Positions 8,606 to 17,896 of a DNA stretch of 64,000 nt are shown here, one piece after another. The position numbers and the translations under genes were made by a program. Within the stretch, counting starts at the first letter, position 1. Every line of letters begins with the position of its first letter. Source of the DNA: Sinomonas sp. P10A9 (GTDB lineage Bacteria > Actinomycetota > Actinomycetes > Actinomycetales > Micrococcaceae); assembly GCF_041022165.1 (NCBI RefSeq), contig NZ_CP163302.1:3224001-3288000 (forward strand). Reading direction: 5' to 3'. The notes beneath the pieces were generated by a model. That model saw nothing but the letters and a program-made list of their open reading frames with translations, searched no databases and was not told where the DNA came from.

Positions 8606-8964
8606 GCGTCTGGTCCTACGGGGTGGCGGGGGGAATTCGTCTCGCCGAAGGCGTCCTCGGCGAGGCCTTCGTCAGCGGGACCCTCTTCGATGAGCCGACG
8701 CGAGGCGAGCTCGGCGAGGAAGCGCGAGACTTCGCGTCCGATTTCCTCATCCAACGCGGTCCCTGGCTCGGCGCCGTAGTCAGACCCGAGTTCCGCATGG
8801 ATCTGGTCGTCGGTGCGCCGCCCGTCCACGAGGCACCAGATCCTTGCGGCCGAGCCCGTCAGGACGATAGGCCGCGTGGTGTCAACGTTGAGCACTGCAG
8901 CGCGCCCGCCGTCGTCGGAGACAACCTCCGCGACACGGCGGGCCCTGCGCCAGATGCGTGCCAT
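8602..8964 (-). CDS. PqqD-family protein
   Basis: 120 residues from the ATG at 8964, chosen for its GAGGGG ribosome site. PqqD-family domains bind leader peptides of ribosomally made modified peptides, and also occur next to HprK-related kinases in polysaccharide loci. Features seen are AVLNVDTTRPIVLTGSAARI, WCLVDGRRTDDQI and a helical FLAELASRRLIEEG. The tail after residue 100 is disordered-looking. The frame stays open upstream to a GTG at 9102, adding about 46 residues with five-residue repeats. Coupled to the ATPase by an ATGA overlap. Confidence 0.7.
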   Translation of the reverse strand: MARIWRRARRVAEVVSDDGGRAAVLNVDTTRPIVLTGSAARIWCLVDGRRTDDQIHAELGSDYGAEPGTALDEEIGREVSRFLAELASRRLIEEGPADEGLAEDAFGETNSPRHPVGPDA

Positions 8965-9018
8965 GCGTCCCCTCTTCGTCCCCCATGCCGGTTCGGCCCG
9001 TGGCGTGGCCGGCTGGCT

Positions 9019-9063
9019 GTCCAGGTGCTGGCCGCCCAGATGCTGGCCGTCCACGTAGTGGCA
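9019..9063 (-). repeat. 15-bp tandem repeat upstream of and in frame with pqqD
   Basis: Three 15-bp units (9019, 9034, 9049). Read on the minus strand in the pqqD frame from a GTG at 9102, they give five-residue steps CHYVD-GQHLG-GQHLD, preceded by RQYVD. The unit length is a multiple of three and the differences keep the residue pattern. It may encode an N-terminal extension of PqqD, a short peptide, or be only an untranslated leader. Confidence 0.45.
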
Positions 9064-9157
9064 CCAGACCTCCGGTCCGTCGACATACTGGCGATGGCAC
9101 ACGGGTCATGTTGATACTATCCACAAACGTGACGCCAAACAGGGAGGGGGCTGTGCC

Positions 9158-10243
9158 GTGACGCTGCCTGGACAGGCCCCGGACGAGGCCACTGGAACAG
9201 TCTCCGAATCCGAAGATCAGAGCCGACCGAAGCGCCGAACGGGGCTCATTGTGCTCCTCTCCGCGCTAGGCGTCGTGGTGCTCGCTGCCGTCGTCGCGAT
9301 CGTCTACCTCGCGAATGTGGCCGGGACGTTCGATTCGAAGACCGGGAAGATCGCCACGGCCTTCCCCCAGGAATCGACCCGCCCCTCGGCGACCCCTGCG
9401 GCGAACGGTAAGACGCCCGTCAACATCCTGCTCGTCGGTTCGGACAGCCGCGGCGCCACAATCGATCAGGCCGAGTCCGGCCAGGCGTCGGACCAGCGCT
9501 CGGACACGATGATGCTCGTGCACGTCCCCGCGGACCGCAAGAACGCGTACGTCGTCTCGATCATGCGGGACCTCTGGGTGCCGATCCCCGGCCACGGGAC
9601 GGCGAAGATCAATGCCGCGCTCGCGTACGGCGGGGTCCCGCTCATGGTCGAAACCGTCGAATCGCTCCTGCACCAGCGCATCGACCACGTCGCGTTCATG
9701 GAATTCGACGGCTTCAAGGGCCTCACGGACGCAGTCGGCGGGGTCACGGTGAACGTCACGCGGCCGTTCTCCTCGACCATGGCCGAGAACCCGGGCCTAC
9801 GCTTCGATGCAGGCCCGATGCACATGGATGGGAAGACCGCCTTCGCGTTCGTCCACGAGCGGTACGCGTTCGCCGACGGCGACTACCAGCGTGTGCGGAA
9901 CCAGCAGACATATCTCAAGGCCCTCATGGCGCAGATCGCCAAGCCGGAGACGCTCGCGAACCCGGTCACCGTGAGCCAGATCGTGAGCCAGTTCTCGCCG
10001 TTCGTGACGGTGGACACCGGCCTCGACTCGAAGGCAGTCGCGGGGCTCGCCTTCGAGATGAAGGACATCCGCCCAGCCAGCGTCGTGAGCTTCACGCTTC
10101 CGACCTCCGGGGTCGGGACGTCCGCGGATGGGCAGTCGATCGTGAACTTCAACCAGGAGGCCACGGACGCCCTCGCCACGGCGATGGCCAACGGCACGGT
10201 GCCGCAGTACGTTGCCGATCGGAACCTGCAGAACGGCAACTGA
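9158..10243 (+). CDS. LytR-CpsA-Psr (LCP) family protein
   Basis: 361 residues. LCP enzymes transfer undecaprenyl-linked glycopolymers to peptidoglycan on the outer face of the membrane. There is a short cytoplasmic part, one membrane segment (about 29-53), then the LCP domain starting VNILLVGSDSR and continuing SDTMMLVHV, VVSIMRDLWV and the Arg/Asp-rich ALAFVHERY-like stretch (FAFVHERYAFADGDYQR). GTG start with a GGGAGGGGG ribosome site. It is divergent from the pqqD/kinase operon, so it is a natural partner for attaching the polymer that operon makes. Confidence 0.9.
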   Translation: MTLPGQAPDEATGTVSESEDQSRPKRRTGLIVLLSALGVVVLAAVVAIVYLANVAGTFDSKTGKIATAFPQESTRPSATPAANGKTPVNILLVGSDSRGATIDQAESGQASDQRSDTMMLVHVPADRKNAYVVSIMRDLWVPIPGHGTAKINAALAYGGVPLMVETVESLLHQRIDHVAFMEFDGFKGLTDAVGGVTVNVTRPFSSTMAENPGLRFDAGPMHMDGKTAFAFVHERYAFADGDYQRVRNQQTYLKALMAQIAKPETLANPVTVSQIVSQFSPFVTVDTGLDSKAVAGLAFEMKDIRPASVVSFTLPTSGVGTSADGQSIVNFNQEATDALATAMANGTVPQYVADRNLQNGN

Positions 10244-10316
10244 GACCGCTCCCCTGCCCGGTGTCCCAGTCCCCCGGCGTGCGAGGACTGTCGTAGACGC
10301 CCGCTAATGTGGGGCC

Positions 10317-12527
10317 ATGGCTGAAGCTCCCGTCGCGAAGAAGGTCCCCGCAGCACGCACGCACCACGGAGACACGTTCGTGGACGAGTACGAGTGGCTG
10401 CGGGACAAGGAGAACCCCGAGGTTGCCGCCCACCTGACGGCCGAGAATGCCTATACCGACGCCGTGACAGCGGACCAGCAGCCTCTGAGGGACGCGATCT
10501 TCGAGGAGATCAAGGGCCGCACCCAGGAGACCGACCTCTCCGTTCCCTCCCGCCGGGACGGCTGGTGGTACTTCTCGCGCACGGTTGAGGGCCAGCAGTA
10601 CCCGATCTACTGCAGGGTCAAGGCTGCTGATGCGTCAGGCGCGCACGGCTCCCCTGCCGGTCCCGGCGAGGATCTGGCGGCATGGACGCCGCCCGCCGTC
10701 GTGCCCGGCACCCCGATCGAGGGCGAGCAGGTGCTCCTCGACGGCAACGCCGAGGCCGAGGGCCACCCGTTCTTCGCCCTTGGCGGCGCCGCCGTGACCC
10801 GGGACGGGAACCTGTACGCCTACTCGGTGGACCATTCCGGCGACGAGACCTTCACACTCCGGGTCAAGGACCTCCGCACCGGCGAGCACCTCCCGGAGGT
10901 CATCGAGAACGTCTTCTACGGGCTCGAGTTCGATCCCGAAGGCTCGCGCCTGTTCTACATGGTCGCGGACGAGTCATGGCGGCCCTATCAGGTGCGCGTG
11001 CACGTCCTCGGCACACCCGTGGACGAGGACACCGTGCTCTATCAAGAGGACGACGTCGCACAGTGGACTGGGATCGACCTGTCCGCCGACCGGCGGTGGC
11101 TCCTCGTGGGGATCGGAAACTCGGAGTACTCCGAGACACGCATGCTCAAGCTGACCGATCCCGACGCCCAGCTCGAGCTTCTGCTCGGTCGCGACGATCG
11201 GATCCTGCACTCCGCCGAGCCTTTCGAGCACGAGGGCCGTACCCGGGTGCTGCTCATGCACAATGGCCGGCCCGCAGGGCCCGAGGGTGCTGCGCCGAAC
11301 AACATGGTCTCCCTCGTCGACCCGGCCGAGTTCGCAAAGCCGCTCGTCGAGCAGGAGTGGACCGCTCTCGTGGCCCACGACGACTCCGTGAAGATCGAGG
11401 GCGCGGACCTCACGGCGACCCACCTCATTGTCTCGCTGCGCCGGGACACGATCCCGACCCTTCGGTTCGCCCCGCTCGCCGATGCCGTCCGGGCCGCCGG
11501 CGCGGGGACTACGCCGACCTTCTCCGAGCCGGAGTTCGGCGAGGAGCTGTACACGGCGAACGGAGGCGCCTCCGAATACGGGGCGCCGCTCGTCCGGCTG
11601 AGCTTCACCTCCTACGTCACTCCCCCACAGGTCTATGACTACGTTCTGGCCACCGGCGAGCTGCTCCTGCGCAAGGAGACGCCCGTGCTCGGCGGGTACA
11701 GGCCGGCAGACTACGTCGCCGAGCGCGCCTGGGCGACGGCCGACGACGGCACCCGGGTTCCGCTCTCGGTGCTGCGGCGGGCTTCGGTGAAGCAGGACGG
11801 CTCGAACCCCGCGCTCGTCTACGGGTATGGCTCGTACGAGGTCAGCATGGACCCCGGCTTCGCGATCTCCCGGCTGAGCCTGCTGGACCGGGGCCTCGTG
11901 TTCGTCGTCGCGCACATCCGTGGCGGCGGTGAGCTCGGCCGGAGGTGGTACGAGGATGGCAAGAAGCTGCACAAGAGGAACACCTTCACGGACTTCGTCG
12001 CGGCCACGGACTGGCTCGCGGCCTCGGGGTGGGCGGACCCGAAGAGGATCGCCTGCATGGGCGGCTCGGCGGGCGGGCTGCTCATCGGCGCTGTCCTGAA
12101 CCTCGCACCCGAGAAGTACGCCGCCGCCGTAGCTCAGGTCCCGTTCGTGGACGCGCTCACGACGATCCTCGACCCCGAGCTGCCGCTCTCCGCCCTCGAA
12201 TGGGAGGAGTGGGGCAACCCGATCGAGGACGCAGAGGTGTACTCGTACATGAAGTCCTACACGCCGTACGAGAACGTCCACGCCGCCCCGTACCCGAAGG
12301 TCGCCGCCGTGACGAGCTTCAATGACACCCGCGTGCTGTACGTGGAGCCCGCGAAGTGGGTCCAGGTGCTGCGCGAGGCCACGAGCTCGGGGCAGCCGAT
12401 CCTGCTCAAGACAGAGATGGATGCCGGGCACGGCGGGGCCTCGGGCCGGTACGAGGCGTGGAAGGACCGGGCCTGGGACTACGCATTCATCGCCGACGCC
12501 CTCGGCGCGCGGGACCTGCTCCCGTAG
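10317..12527 (+). CDS. ptrB: Oligopeptidase B (S9A prolyl-oligopeptidase family)
   Basis: 736 residues. Cytoplasmic serine peptidase cleaving short peptides after basic residues. An N-terminal beta-propeller (about 1-420, starting with HGDTFVDEYEWLRDKENPEV) precedes an alpha/beta-hydrolase domain with GYGSYEVSMDPGF, the oxyanion region IRGGGELGRRWYEDGK, the nucleophile box MGGSAGGLL and the C-terminal His in DAGHGGASGRYE. Length is normal for the family. TAATGT ends 6 nt before the ATG, suggesting a leaderless transcript. The gene ends next to a tandem-repeat array. Confidence 0.93.
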   Translation: MAEAPVAKKVPAARTHHGDTFVDEYEWLRDKENPEVAAHLTAENAYTDAVTADQQPLRDAIFEEIKGRTQETDLSVPSRRDGWWYFSRTVEGQQYPIYCRVKAADASGAHGSPAGPGEDLAAWTPPAVVPGTPIEGEQVLLDGNAEAEGHPFFALGGAAVTRDGNLYAYSVDHSGDETFTLRVKDLRTGEHLPEVIENVFYGLEFDPEGSRLFYMVADESWRPYQVRVHVLGTPVDEDTVLYQEDDVAQWTGIDLSADRRWLLVGIGNSEYSETRMLKLTDPDAQLELLLGRDDRILHSAEPFEHEGRTRVLLMHNGRPAGPEGAAPNNMVSLVDPAEFAKPLVEQEWTALVAHDDSVKIEGADLTATHLIVSLRRDTIPTLRFAPLADAVRAAGAGTTPTFSEPEFGEELYTANGGASEYGAPLVRLSFTSYVTPPQVYDYVLATGELLLRKETPVLGGYRPADYVAERAWATADDGTRVPLSVLRRASVKQDGSNPALVYGYGSYEVSMDPGFAISRLSLLDRGLVFVVAHIRGGGELGRRWYEDGKKLHKRNTFTDFVAATDWLAASGWADPKRIACMGGSAGGLLIGAVLNLAPEKYAAAVAQVPFVDALTTILDPELPLSALEWEEWGNPIEDAEVYSYMKSYTPYENVHAAPYPKVAAVTSFNDTRVLYVEPAKWVQVLREATSSGQPILLKTEMDAGHGGASGRYEAWKDRAWDYAFIADALGARDLLP

Positions 12528-12535
12528 CATCCCGC

Positions 12536-12661
12536 GCCGAGGTCACCCCACCCAACGCCGAAGTCACCCCACCTGACGCCGAGATCACCCCGCACAACGC
12601 CGAAGTCACCCCCACCGACGCCGAGATCACCCCGCACAACGCCGAAGTCACCCCTCCGGCC
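12536..12661 (+). repeat. 21-bp tandem array, left arm (6 units)
   Basis: Six units starting exactly every 21 bp (12536, 12557, 12578, 12599, 12620, 12641), each beginning GCCGA and containing RTCACCCC. It begins 9 bp after the ptrB stop. Its reverse complement shares GGTGACCTCGRC with the array at 12879, so the two arrays face each other between convergent genes. Confidence 0.9.
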
Positions 12662-12878
12662 AGGGCTGGGGGCGCCGTCTTCCGGCCTTCAGGCAGAACT
12701 CGGCGGAGCGTGAACCTCGCTGGTGCACAGTTCCGGTTTCGCCCTCACGCGCTCCTTTGGCGGACTGCCCTGCAAAAAAGAGATCTCCCATCAAGACAGG
12801 TGAGCCTCCCGAAGGGTACTTACTTGGCCCTTTGGCGTGGCGCCTTGGACCGGCAGACCCGACCTCGACACCACACGG
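12662..12878. other. Unassigned spacer between two facing repeat arrays
   Basis: About 217 bp, less G+C-rich than the surroundings, with an A-run near 12774. I see no plausible gene, tRNA or transposase remnant. Open frames through it are extensions of repeat-derived frames. Confidence 0.5.
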
Positions 12879-12983
12879 GGTGACCTCAGCCCCACACCCG
12901 GTGACCTCGACGCCACACCCGGTGACCTCGACGCCACACCCGGTGACCTCGACGCCACACAGGGTGACCTCGGCGAGAAGGGG
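12879..12983 (-). repeat. 21-bp tandem array, right arm (5 units)
   Basis: Five GGTGACCTC units starting every 21 bp (12879, 12900, 12921, 12942, 12963), with CACACCC between them. Opposite in orientation to the array at 12536. It ends 9 bp before the stop codon of the minus-strand permease gene. The same unit recurs twice at 39079-39120. Confidence 0.9.
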
Positions 12984-12992
12984 GGTGGTTAG

Positions 12993-14483
12993 CTAGGCTC
13001 TGGCGTCGACGCGATTGTCGGGCGTTCCAAGCGCCTGCGCCTCCGCCTCCGCCGCAGCAGCCCGCGAAGCCTCGCGGCGCTTCACAAGGAGCCAGCCGAG
13101 CCACAGGAGCACGGCGATCACGGGGACGCACAGGATCGTGTAGAGGCCGATCGGGAAGACCTCGCCCGTGGCCTTGTCGGTCATGCTGTCGAAGCCGATG
13201 AGCACCGTGATCGCGAGCAGGGCGGCGAGTCCCAGCCAGCTGGTCCAGGGCGAGCCCGGCATCGGGAGCGAGGACGCGGCGTCGCCCTTCTTCCTGCGGA
13301 GCATGATCTGCGAGGCGAAGATCGAGCCCCACGTGAAGATGACGCCGATCGAGGCGGTGTTGAGGGCAAGGTCGAACGCGTGGCTGCCGCCGGCCCAGAT
13401 GTTCAGGACGATGCCCACGAGGTACACGGCACCGATCGCCAGGACGGCCGCGTAGGGCACGTAGCGGGAGGACATACGGGTGAGCCACGCCGGCGCATGG
13501 CCGTTGTCCGCCATGGTGCGGAAGATCCGCCCGATCGAGTAGAGCCCCGTGTTGGACGAGCTCAGCGCCGCGGTGATGACCACGAGGTTCATGACGGATC
13601 CGATCCAGCCGAGCCCGAGCTGGTCGAAGACCGTCACGAACGGGCTCACTCCGGCCTTGTACTGGTCAGAGGGCAGGAGCATCGCGAGGAGCAGGACAGA
13701 GCCGACGTAGAAGACGACGATACGCAGGACGACGGCGCGGATGGCCCGCGGAACCTCGCGCTTCGGATGCTCCATCTCGCCCGCCGTGATGCCCACGAGT
13801 TCGATCGCGTTGTAGGCGAAGATCACGGCATTGAGCACCAGGATCATGGCGAAGGCCCCGTGGGGGAACATCCCGCCGTCGCCCGAGACGAGGTTGGCCG
13901 GCGAAGCGTGGGTCGCGCCGACCTGGGTGTTGAGCACCACCATGACGGTCCCGGCGATGAGGAAGAGGGAGATCGCGCCGACCTTGAGCACGGACGCCCA
14001 GAACTCGAACTCTCCGAATGCCTTGACGCTCAGGAGGTTCACCGCGACGAGCATCACGAGGGCGCAGATGGCCGTGACCTCGACGGGGACATTGGGGAAG
14101 AAGTACTGGAAGTACAGGCCGATCGCGAGGAGCTCGGCGATGCCCGTCATCGCCCAGTTGACGAAGTACATCCACCCAGACAGGTAGGAACCCTTCGGCC
14201 CGAAGAGCTCCCCCGCGTAGCTCACGAACGAGCCCGAGGTCTGCCGGTACATGATGAGCTCGCCCAGCGCGCGCATGAGCAGGTAGGCGATGGTACCGGC
14301 GATCGCGTAGGAGAACACGAGCGCTGGCCCGGTCGAGGCAAGGCGTCCTCCGGCGCCCATGAAGAGCCCGACACCGATCGCCCCGCCCATGGCGATCATC
14401 TGGACGTGCCGTCGGGTCAGGGTCTTCTTGTAACCCTCAGCGGAGACTGCTGCGTCCCTCGTCGTGGGATGCTCGTGGGTCAT
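12993..14483 (-). CDS. ansP: APC-family amino acid permease, L-asparagine permease-like
   Basis: 496 residues with about 12 membrane segments. Amino acid/proton symporter of the AAT subfamily. The first segment carries IAMGGAIGVGLFMGAGGRLA, and the loops RALGELIMYRQTSGSFVSYA and GWMYFVNWAMTGIAELLAI resemble AnsP most closely. The substrate (asparagine) is inferred by resemblance. ATG at 14483. Its 3' end faces ptrB across the repeat arrays. Confidence 0.75.
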   Translation of the reverse strand: MTHEHPTTRDAAVSAEGYKKTLTRRHVQMIAMGGAIGVGLFMGAGGRLASTGPALVFSYAIAGTIAYLLMRALGELIMYRQTSGSFVSYAGELFGPKGSYLSGWMYFVNWAMTGIAELLAIGLYFQYFFPNVPVEVTAICALVMLVAVNLLSVKAFGEFEFWASVLKVGAISLFLIAGTVMVVLNTQVGATHASPANLVSGDGGMFPHGAFAMILVLNAVIFAYNAIELVGITAGEMEHPKREVPRAIRAVVLRIVVFYVGSVLLLAMLLPSDQYKAGVSPFVTVFDQLGLGWIGSVMNLVVITAALSSSNTGLYSIGRIFRTMADNGHAPAWLTRMSSRYVPYAAVLAIGAVYLVGIVLNIWAGGSHAFDLALNTASIGVIFTWGSIFASQIMLRRKKGDAASSLPMPGSPWTSWLGLAALLAITVLIGFDSMTDKATGEVFPIGLYTILCVPVIAVLLWLGWLLVKRREASRAAAAEAEAQALGTPDNRVDARA

Positions 14484-14611
14484 CGTGGTCCTTCAGGAGA
14501 TTCGACCGCGCCGGCGGGCGCGGGCCGCCGACCAGTGTAAGCACGATCGATGTGCTTCAGATCTCCCGTGTGGCCCAGATCTCGTGTGGGCTGTGTCTCT
14601 CCCCTCCGACG

Positions 14612-15763
14612 CTAGCCGCGCGCCGCGACACGCACGACGGCGGCCGTCGCCTCCGCGATCGCGCGCTCCTCGTCGGTGGGAACCACCAGCAGCGGAATGG
14701 CCGATTCAGGGGCCGAGACCGTGCGCGGATCCTTGGATCGCACGGCGTTGAGGTCGTCGTCGAGCACCACGCCGAGCGCCCCGAGGCGGGCAGCGACCCG
14801 GGCACGGAACGGCGCGGAGTTCTCCCCGATCCCGGCGGTGAACACGATGGCCGCGGCCCCGCCGACGGCCACGTGGTAGCCGCCGATGTACTTCGCGAGC
14901 CGGTAGGACGCGACGTCGAGCGCGATCGCCGCGTGCCGGTCCCCCGCATCCGCGGCCTCGACGACGGTGCGCATGTCGTTCGACCCCGCGAGCGCCGCAA
15001 GCCCGGACTCGCGGTTCAGCAGATGGTCGATCTCGTCCGCGGAGTGTCCCTGGCGGACGAGGAAGACCAGAATCGACGGATCGAGGTCCCCCGACCGCGT
15101 GCCCATGACGAGGCCCTCAAGCGGCGTGAACCCCATCGACGTGTCGATACTCTTTCCGCCCTGCACGGCGGTCGCGGAAACCCCGTTGCCAAGGTGGAGC
15201 ACGACGCCGTCGAACTCCTCGGGCGCGACGCCGAGGAACGCGGCAGCACGCCCCGCGACGTACTGGTGCGAGGTCCCATGGAAGCCGTAGCGGCGGATCC
15301 CGTGGTGGGTGTAGAGCCAGTCCGGCACCGCGTAGCGCCAAGCGTGCTCGGGAAGCGTGCGGTGGTAGGCGGTGTCGAACACGGCAACCTGCGGCATGTC
15401 CGGCCACTTCGAGGCGATCGCGCGCAGACCCAGGACGTTCGCGGGGTTGTGGAGCGGAGCTAGCGGGTTGAGCCGCTCGATCGCCCGGATGATCTCGTTG
15501 TCCACGAGGACCGGCTCGGCGAAGCGCTCGCCGCCGTGGACCACCCGGTGCCCGACCGCATCGATGCGCCGGTCGCCGAGCACGGCGGCGAGCGCGGCGT
15601 CGAGGTCGCTGAGGGCCTGCGCGTGGTCGGCGGGACCGCCGTCGAACCCGATCCGCTCGACGACGCCCTCGGTGAGCACCGCCGACTCCGGCTCGGCCGC
15701 GTCGACGTCCCGCAGCTGGTACTTGAGGGACGAGGACCCGGAGTTGATGACGAGGACGAGCAT
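14612..15763 (-). CDS. ackA: Acetate kinase
   Basis: 383 residues. Makes ATP and acetate from acetyl phosphate and ADP. The N-terminal signature LVLVINSGSSSLKY, the phosphate-binding GHRVVHGGERF, the FDTAYHRTLP box and the GYHVAVGGAAAIVFTAGIGE segment are present. Slightly shorter than the usual ~400. The start lies 9 bp after the pta stop, so pta-ackA is an operon with pta first. Confidence 0.95.
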   Translation of the reverse strand: MLVLVINSGSSSLKYQLRDVDAAEPESAVLTEGVVERIGFDGGPADHAQALSDLDAALAAVLGDRRIDAVGHRVVHGGERFAEPVLVDNEIIRAIERLNPLAPLHNPANVLGLRAIASKWPDMPQVAVFDTAYHRTLPEHAWRYAVPDWLYTHHGIRRYGFHGTSHQYVAGRAAAFLGVAPEEFDGVVLHLGNGVSATAVQGGKSIDTSMGFTPLEGLVMGTRSGDLDPSILVFLVRQGHSADEIDHLLNRESGLAALAGSNDMRTVVEAADAGDRHAAIALDVASYRLAKYIGGYHVAVGGAAAIVFTAGIGENSAPFRARVAARLGALGVVLDDDLNAVRSKDPRTVSAPESAIPLLVVPTDEERAIAEATAAVVRVAARG

Positions 15764-15772
15764 GCGTGGCTC

Positions 15773-17896
15773 CTAGTTCTCCTGAGCGGTCGGCTGCACT
15801 GTATTCTGCTGCGCGTCCTGCTGCGCGATCTGCTGCGCCTGGATCGCGGTGATGGCCACCGTGTTGACGATGTCCTCGACCGTGCATCCACGCGACAGGT
15901 CGTTGACGGGCTTACGCAGTCCCTGGAGCACGGGCCCGACGGCCACGGCGCCCGCCGACTGCTGGACCGCCTTGTAGGTGTTGTTGCCCGTGTTGAGGTC
16001 CGGGAAGATGAACACGGTCGCCTGCCCGGCCACATCGGAACGCGGGAGCTTGGAGGCAGCGATCGAGGCGTCCACCGCGGCGTCGTACTGGATGGGGCCC
16101 TCGACGGCCAGGTCCGGCCGCCGTTCGCGCACGAGCTCGGTCGCCCGGCGCACCTTGTCGACCGACTCGCCGGTGCCCGAGCCCCCGGTCGAGTAGGAGA
16201 GCATCGCCACCCGCGGCTTGACCCCGAACTGGGCTGCCGTCTCGGCCGAGGCGAGTGCGATGTCAGCGAGCTGCGCCTCGTCCGGGTCCGGGTTGACGGC
16301 GCAGTCGCCGTAGACCAGCACGCGGTCCGCGAGGAGCATGAGGAACACCGACGAGACGATCTTCACGCCGGGCACGGTCTTGACGAACTCGAGCGCGGGC
16401 CGGATGGTGTGGGCGGTCGTGTGCGCGGCCCCGGAGACCATTCCGTCAACGATCCCGAGCTGGACCATCATCGTGCCGAAATAGCTCACGTCGAGCATGA
16501 CCTCGAGGGCCTTCGCGAGGTCCACGCCGCGGTGGGCGCGCAGCCGCGCGTACTCCTCGGCGAAGCGCTCGCGCAGCGGCGAGAGTGCCGGGTTGACCAC
16601 GTCGATCCCGGTCAGCGAGACGCCGTTCGCTGCGGCGATCTCGCGGACCTCGGCCTCGCTCCCGAGGAGGGTCAGATCGCACACGTCGCGGCGCCGGAGG
16701 ATCTCGGCCGCCCTCAGAATGCGCACATCCGTGCCCTCGGGGAGCACGATCCGCTTGCGCTGGGCACGGGCGCGGCCGATCAGCTCATGGAGGAACCGCA
16801 ACGGCGTCATCGTGTCGGGGCGAGGCAGGTTGAGTCGCTCGACGAGTTCGTCGTCGTCCACGTGCTGGGACCAGGCGCCGAGCGCGGAGGCGACCTTGCG
16901 GCGGTGTCCCGTCCAGATCTCGCTGCGGACCTCGGAGACGCCCCGCGCCGCATGGTACGTGTCCTCGTCATAGACGAAGACCGGGAACGGTGCCTGGGCG
17001 AGGAGCGGCAGCACGTGCGGGTCCGGAGGGAGGCCCCCGGTGAGCATCATGGCGGCCGGGACGGGGAACTCCGGAGAGAACGTCGAGGCGAGTGCTCCCA
17101 CCATGACATCGGCCCTGTCCCCCGGCACGATCACGAGATCACCGCTCTCGAGCGCACCGATGAAGTTGGCCACGCTCATCGCGGCGACCTTCACCCCGCT
17201 GACCTCGCGCTCCATGTCCGCGCTCCCGGCGATCTGGCGGAGCCGAAGCGCCCCCGAGACCTCACCCGTCGTTGGGCGGGAGATCTCGGTGAGCTCGGGC
17301 AGGACGTAGACGGGCCGGTGGGAGAGGCCTGGCCGGATGACCGCATGGATCTGGTCGATGTGCTCGGGATCCGCGCGGTTGACCATCATGACGAGCAGGC
17401 TGCAGTGCGCGGCGTAGAGCTCCTTGCGGGCTACGTCGACGGCGTCGGCGATCTCCTCGGGCGTGCGGTCACGCCCGCTCACGACGGCGATCACGGGGCA
17501 CCCGAGGTCGTTGGCGAGCCTCGCGTTGAGCGCGAACTCGACCGCGGAGTCCTGTCCGGTGAGGTCAGTGCCCTCGACGACGACGATGTCCACGTGGGTC
17601 GCGATCTCGGCGAACACCTCGACGCAGCGGGAGTCGATCTCCTCGCGCTGGCCCTCGGCGAGGAGCCGGCGCACCTCGCGCGCGGTGAGGCCGCCGCGGC
17701 ACACGTCCGGCGCGAGGTGGAACCGCGAGCGCATGAGCGCGACCATGGGGTCCTCATCCGGACTCTCGCCCAGCACGACGGGCTTGAAGAACCCGATCCG
17801 GCCGGTGCGCGTGTGGAGGGCCTCGGCCACGCCGAGTGCGATCAGCGACTTGCCGGATCCCGGGGTCGTCGCGCTGACATAGATGCCTCGTGCCAT
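15773..17896 (-). CDS. pta: Phosphate acetyltransferase
   Basis: 707 residues, the long form. Converts acetyl-CoA and phosphate to acetyl phosphate. It has an N-terminal P-loop domain (SATTPGSGKSLIALGVAEAL), a DRTGG-type middle domain and the C-terminal catalytic PTA domain (from about 370) containing KRIVLPEGTDVRIL, PGVKIVSSVFLM, YGDCAVNPDPD and AMLSYSTGGSGTGESVDKV. Overflow and acetate metabolism with ackA downstream. ATG at 17896. Confidence 0.95.
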   Translation of the reverse strand: MARGIYVSATTPGSGKSLIALGVAEALHTRTGRIGFFKPVVLGESPDEDPMVALMRSRFHLAPDVCRGGLTAREVRRLLAEGQREEIDSRCVEVFAEIATHVDIVVVEGTDLTGQDSAVEFALNARLANDLGCPVIAVVSGRDRTPEEIADAVDVARKELYAAHCSLLVMMVNRADPEHIDQIHAVIRPGLSHRPVYVLPELTEISRPTTGEVSGALRLRQIAGSADMEREVSGVKVAAMSVANFIGALESGDLVIVPGDRADVMVGALASTFSPEFPVPAAMMLTGGLPPDPHVLPLLAQAPFPVFVYDEDTYHAARGVSEVRSEIWTGHRRKVASALGAWSQHVDDDELVERLNLPRPDTMTPLRFLHELIGRARAQRKRIVLPEGTDVRILRAAEILRRRDVCDLTLLGSEAEVREIAAANGVSLTGIDVVNPALSPLRERFAEEYARLRAHRGVDLAKALEVMLDVSYFGTMMVQLGIVDGMVSGAAHTTAHTIRPALEFVKTVPGVKIVSSVFLMLLADRVLVYGDCAVNPDPDEAQLADIALASAETAAQFGVKPRVAMLSYSTGGSGTGESVDKVRRATELVRERRPDLAVEGPIQYDAAVDASIAASKLPRSDVAGQATVFIFPDLNTGNNTYKAVQQSAGAVAVGPVLQGLRKPVNDLSRGCTVEDIVNTVAITAIQAQQIAQQDAQQNTVQPTAQEN

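Noticed and set aside
8380..9114. Plus-strand frame with pentapeptide-like VLAAQMLAVHV repeats
   Set aside because: Antisense of the pqqD/kinase genes. Only the last part looks repetitive, and the minus frame has clear homology.
12356..12883. Open plus-strand frame with seven-residue repeats across the 12536 array
   Set aside because: It begins inside ptrB in another frame, and the heptads follow from the 21-bp unit. No ribosome site or domain supports it.
12536..12983. Insertion sequence with inverted ends
   Set aside because: The two arrays face each other, but the spacer has no transposase and no target duplication was seen.
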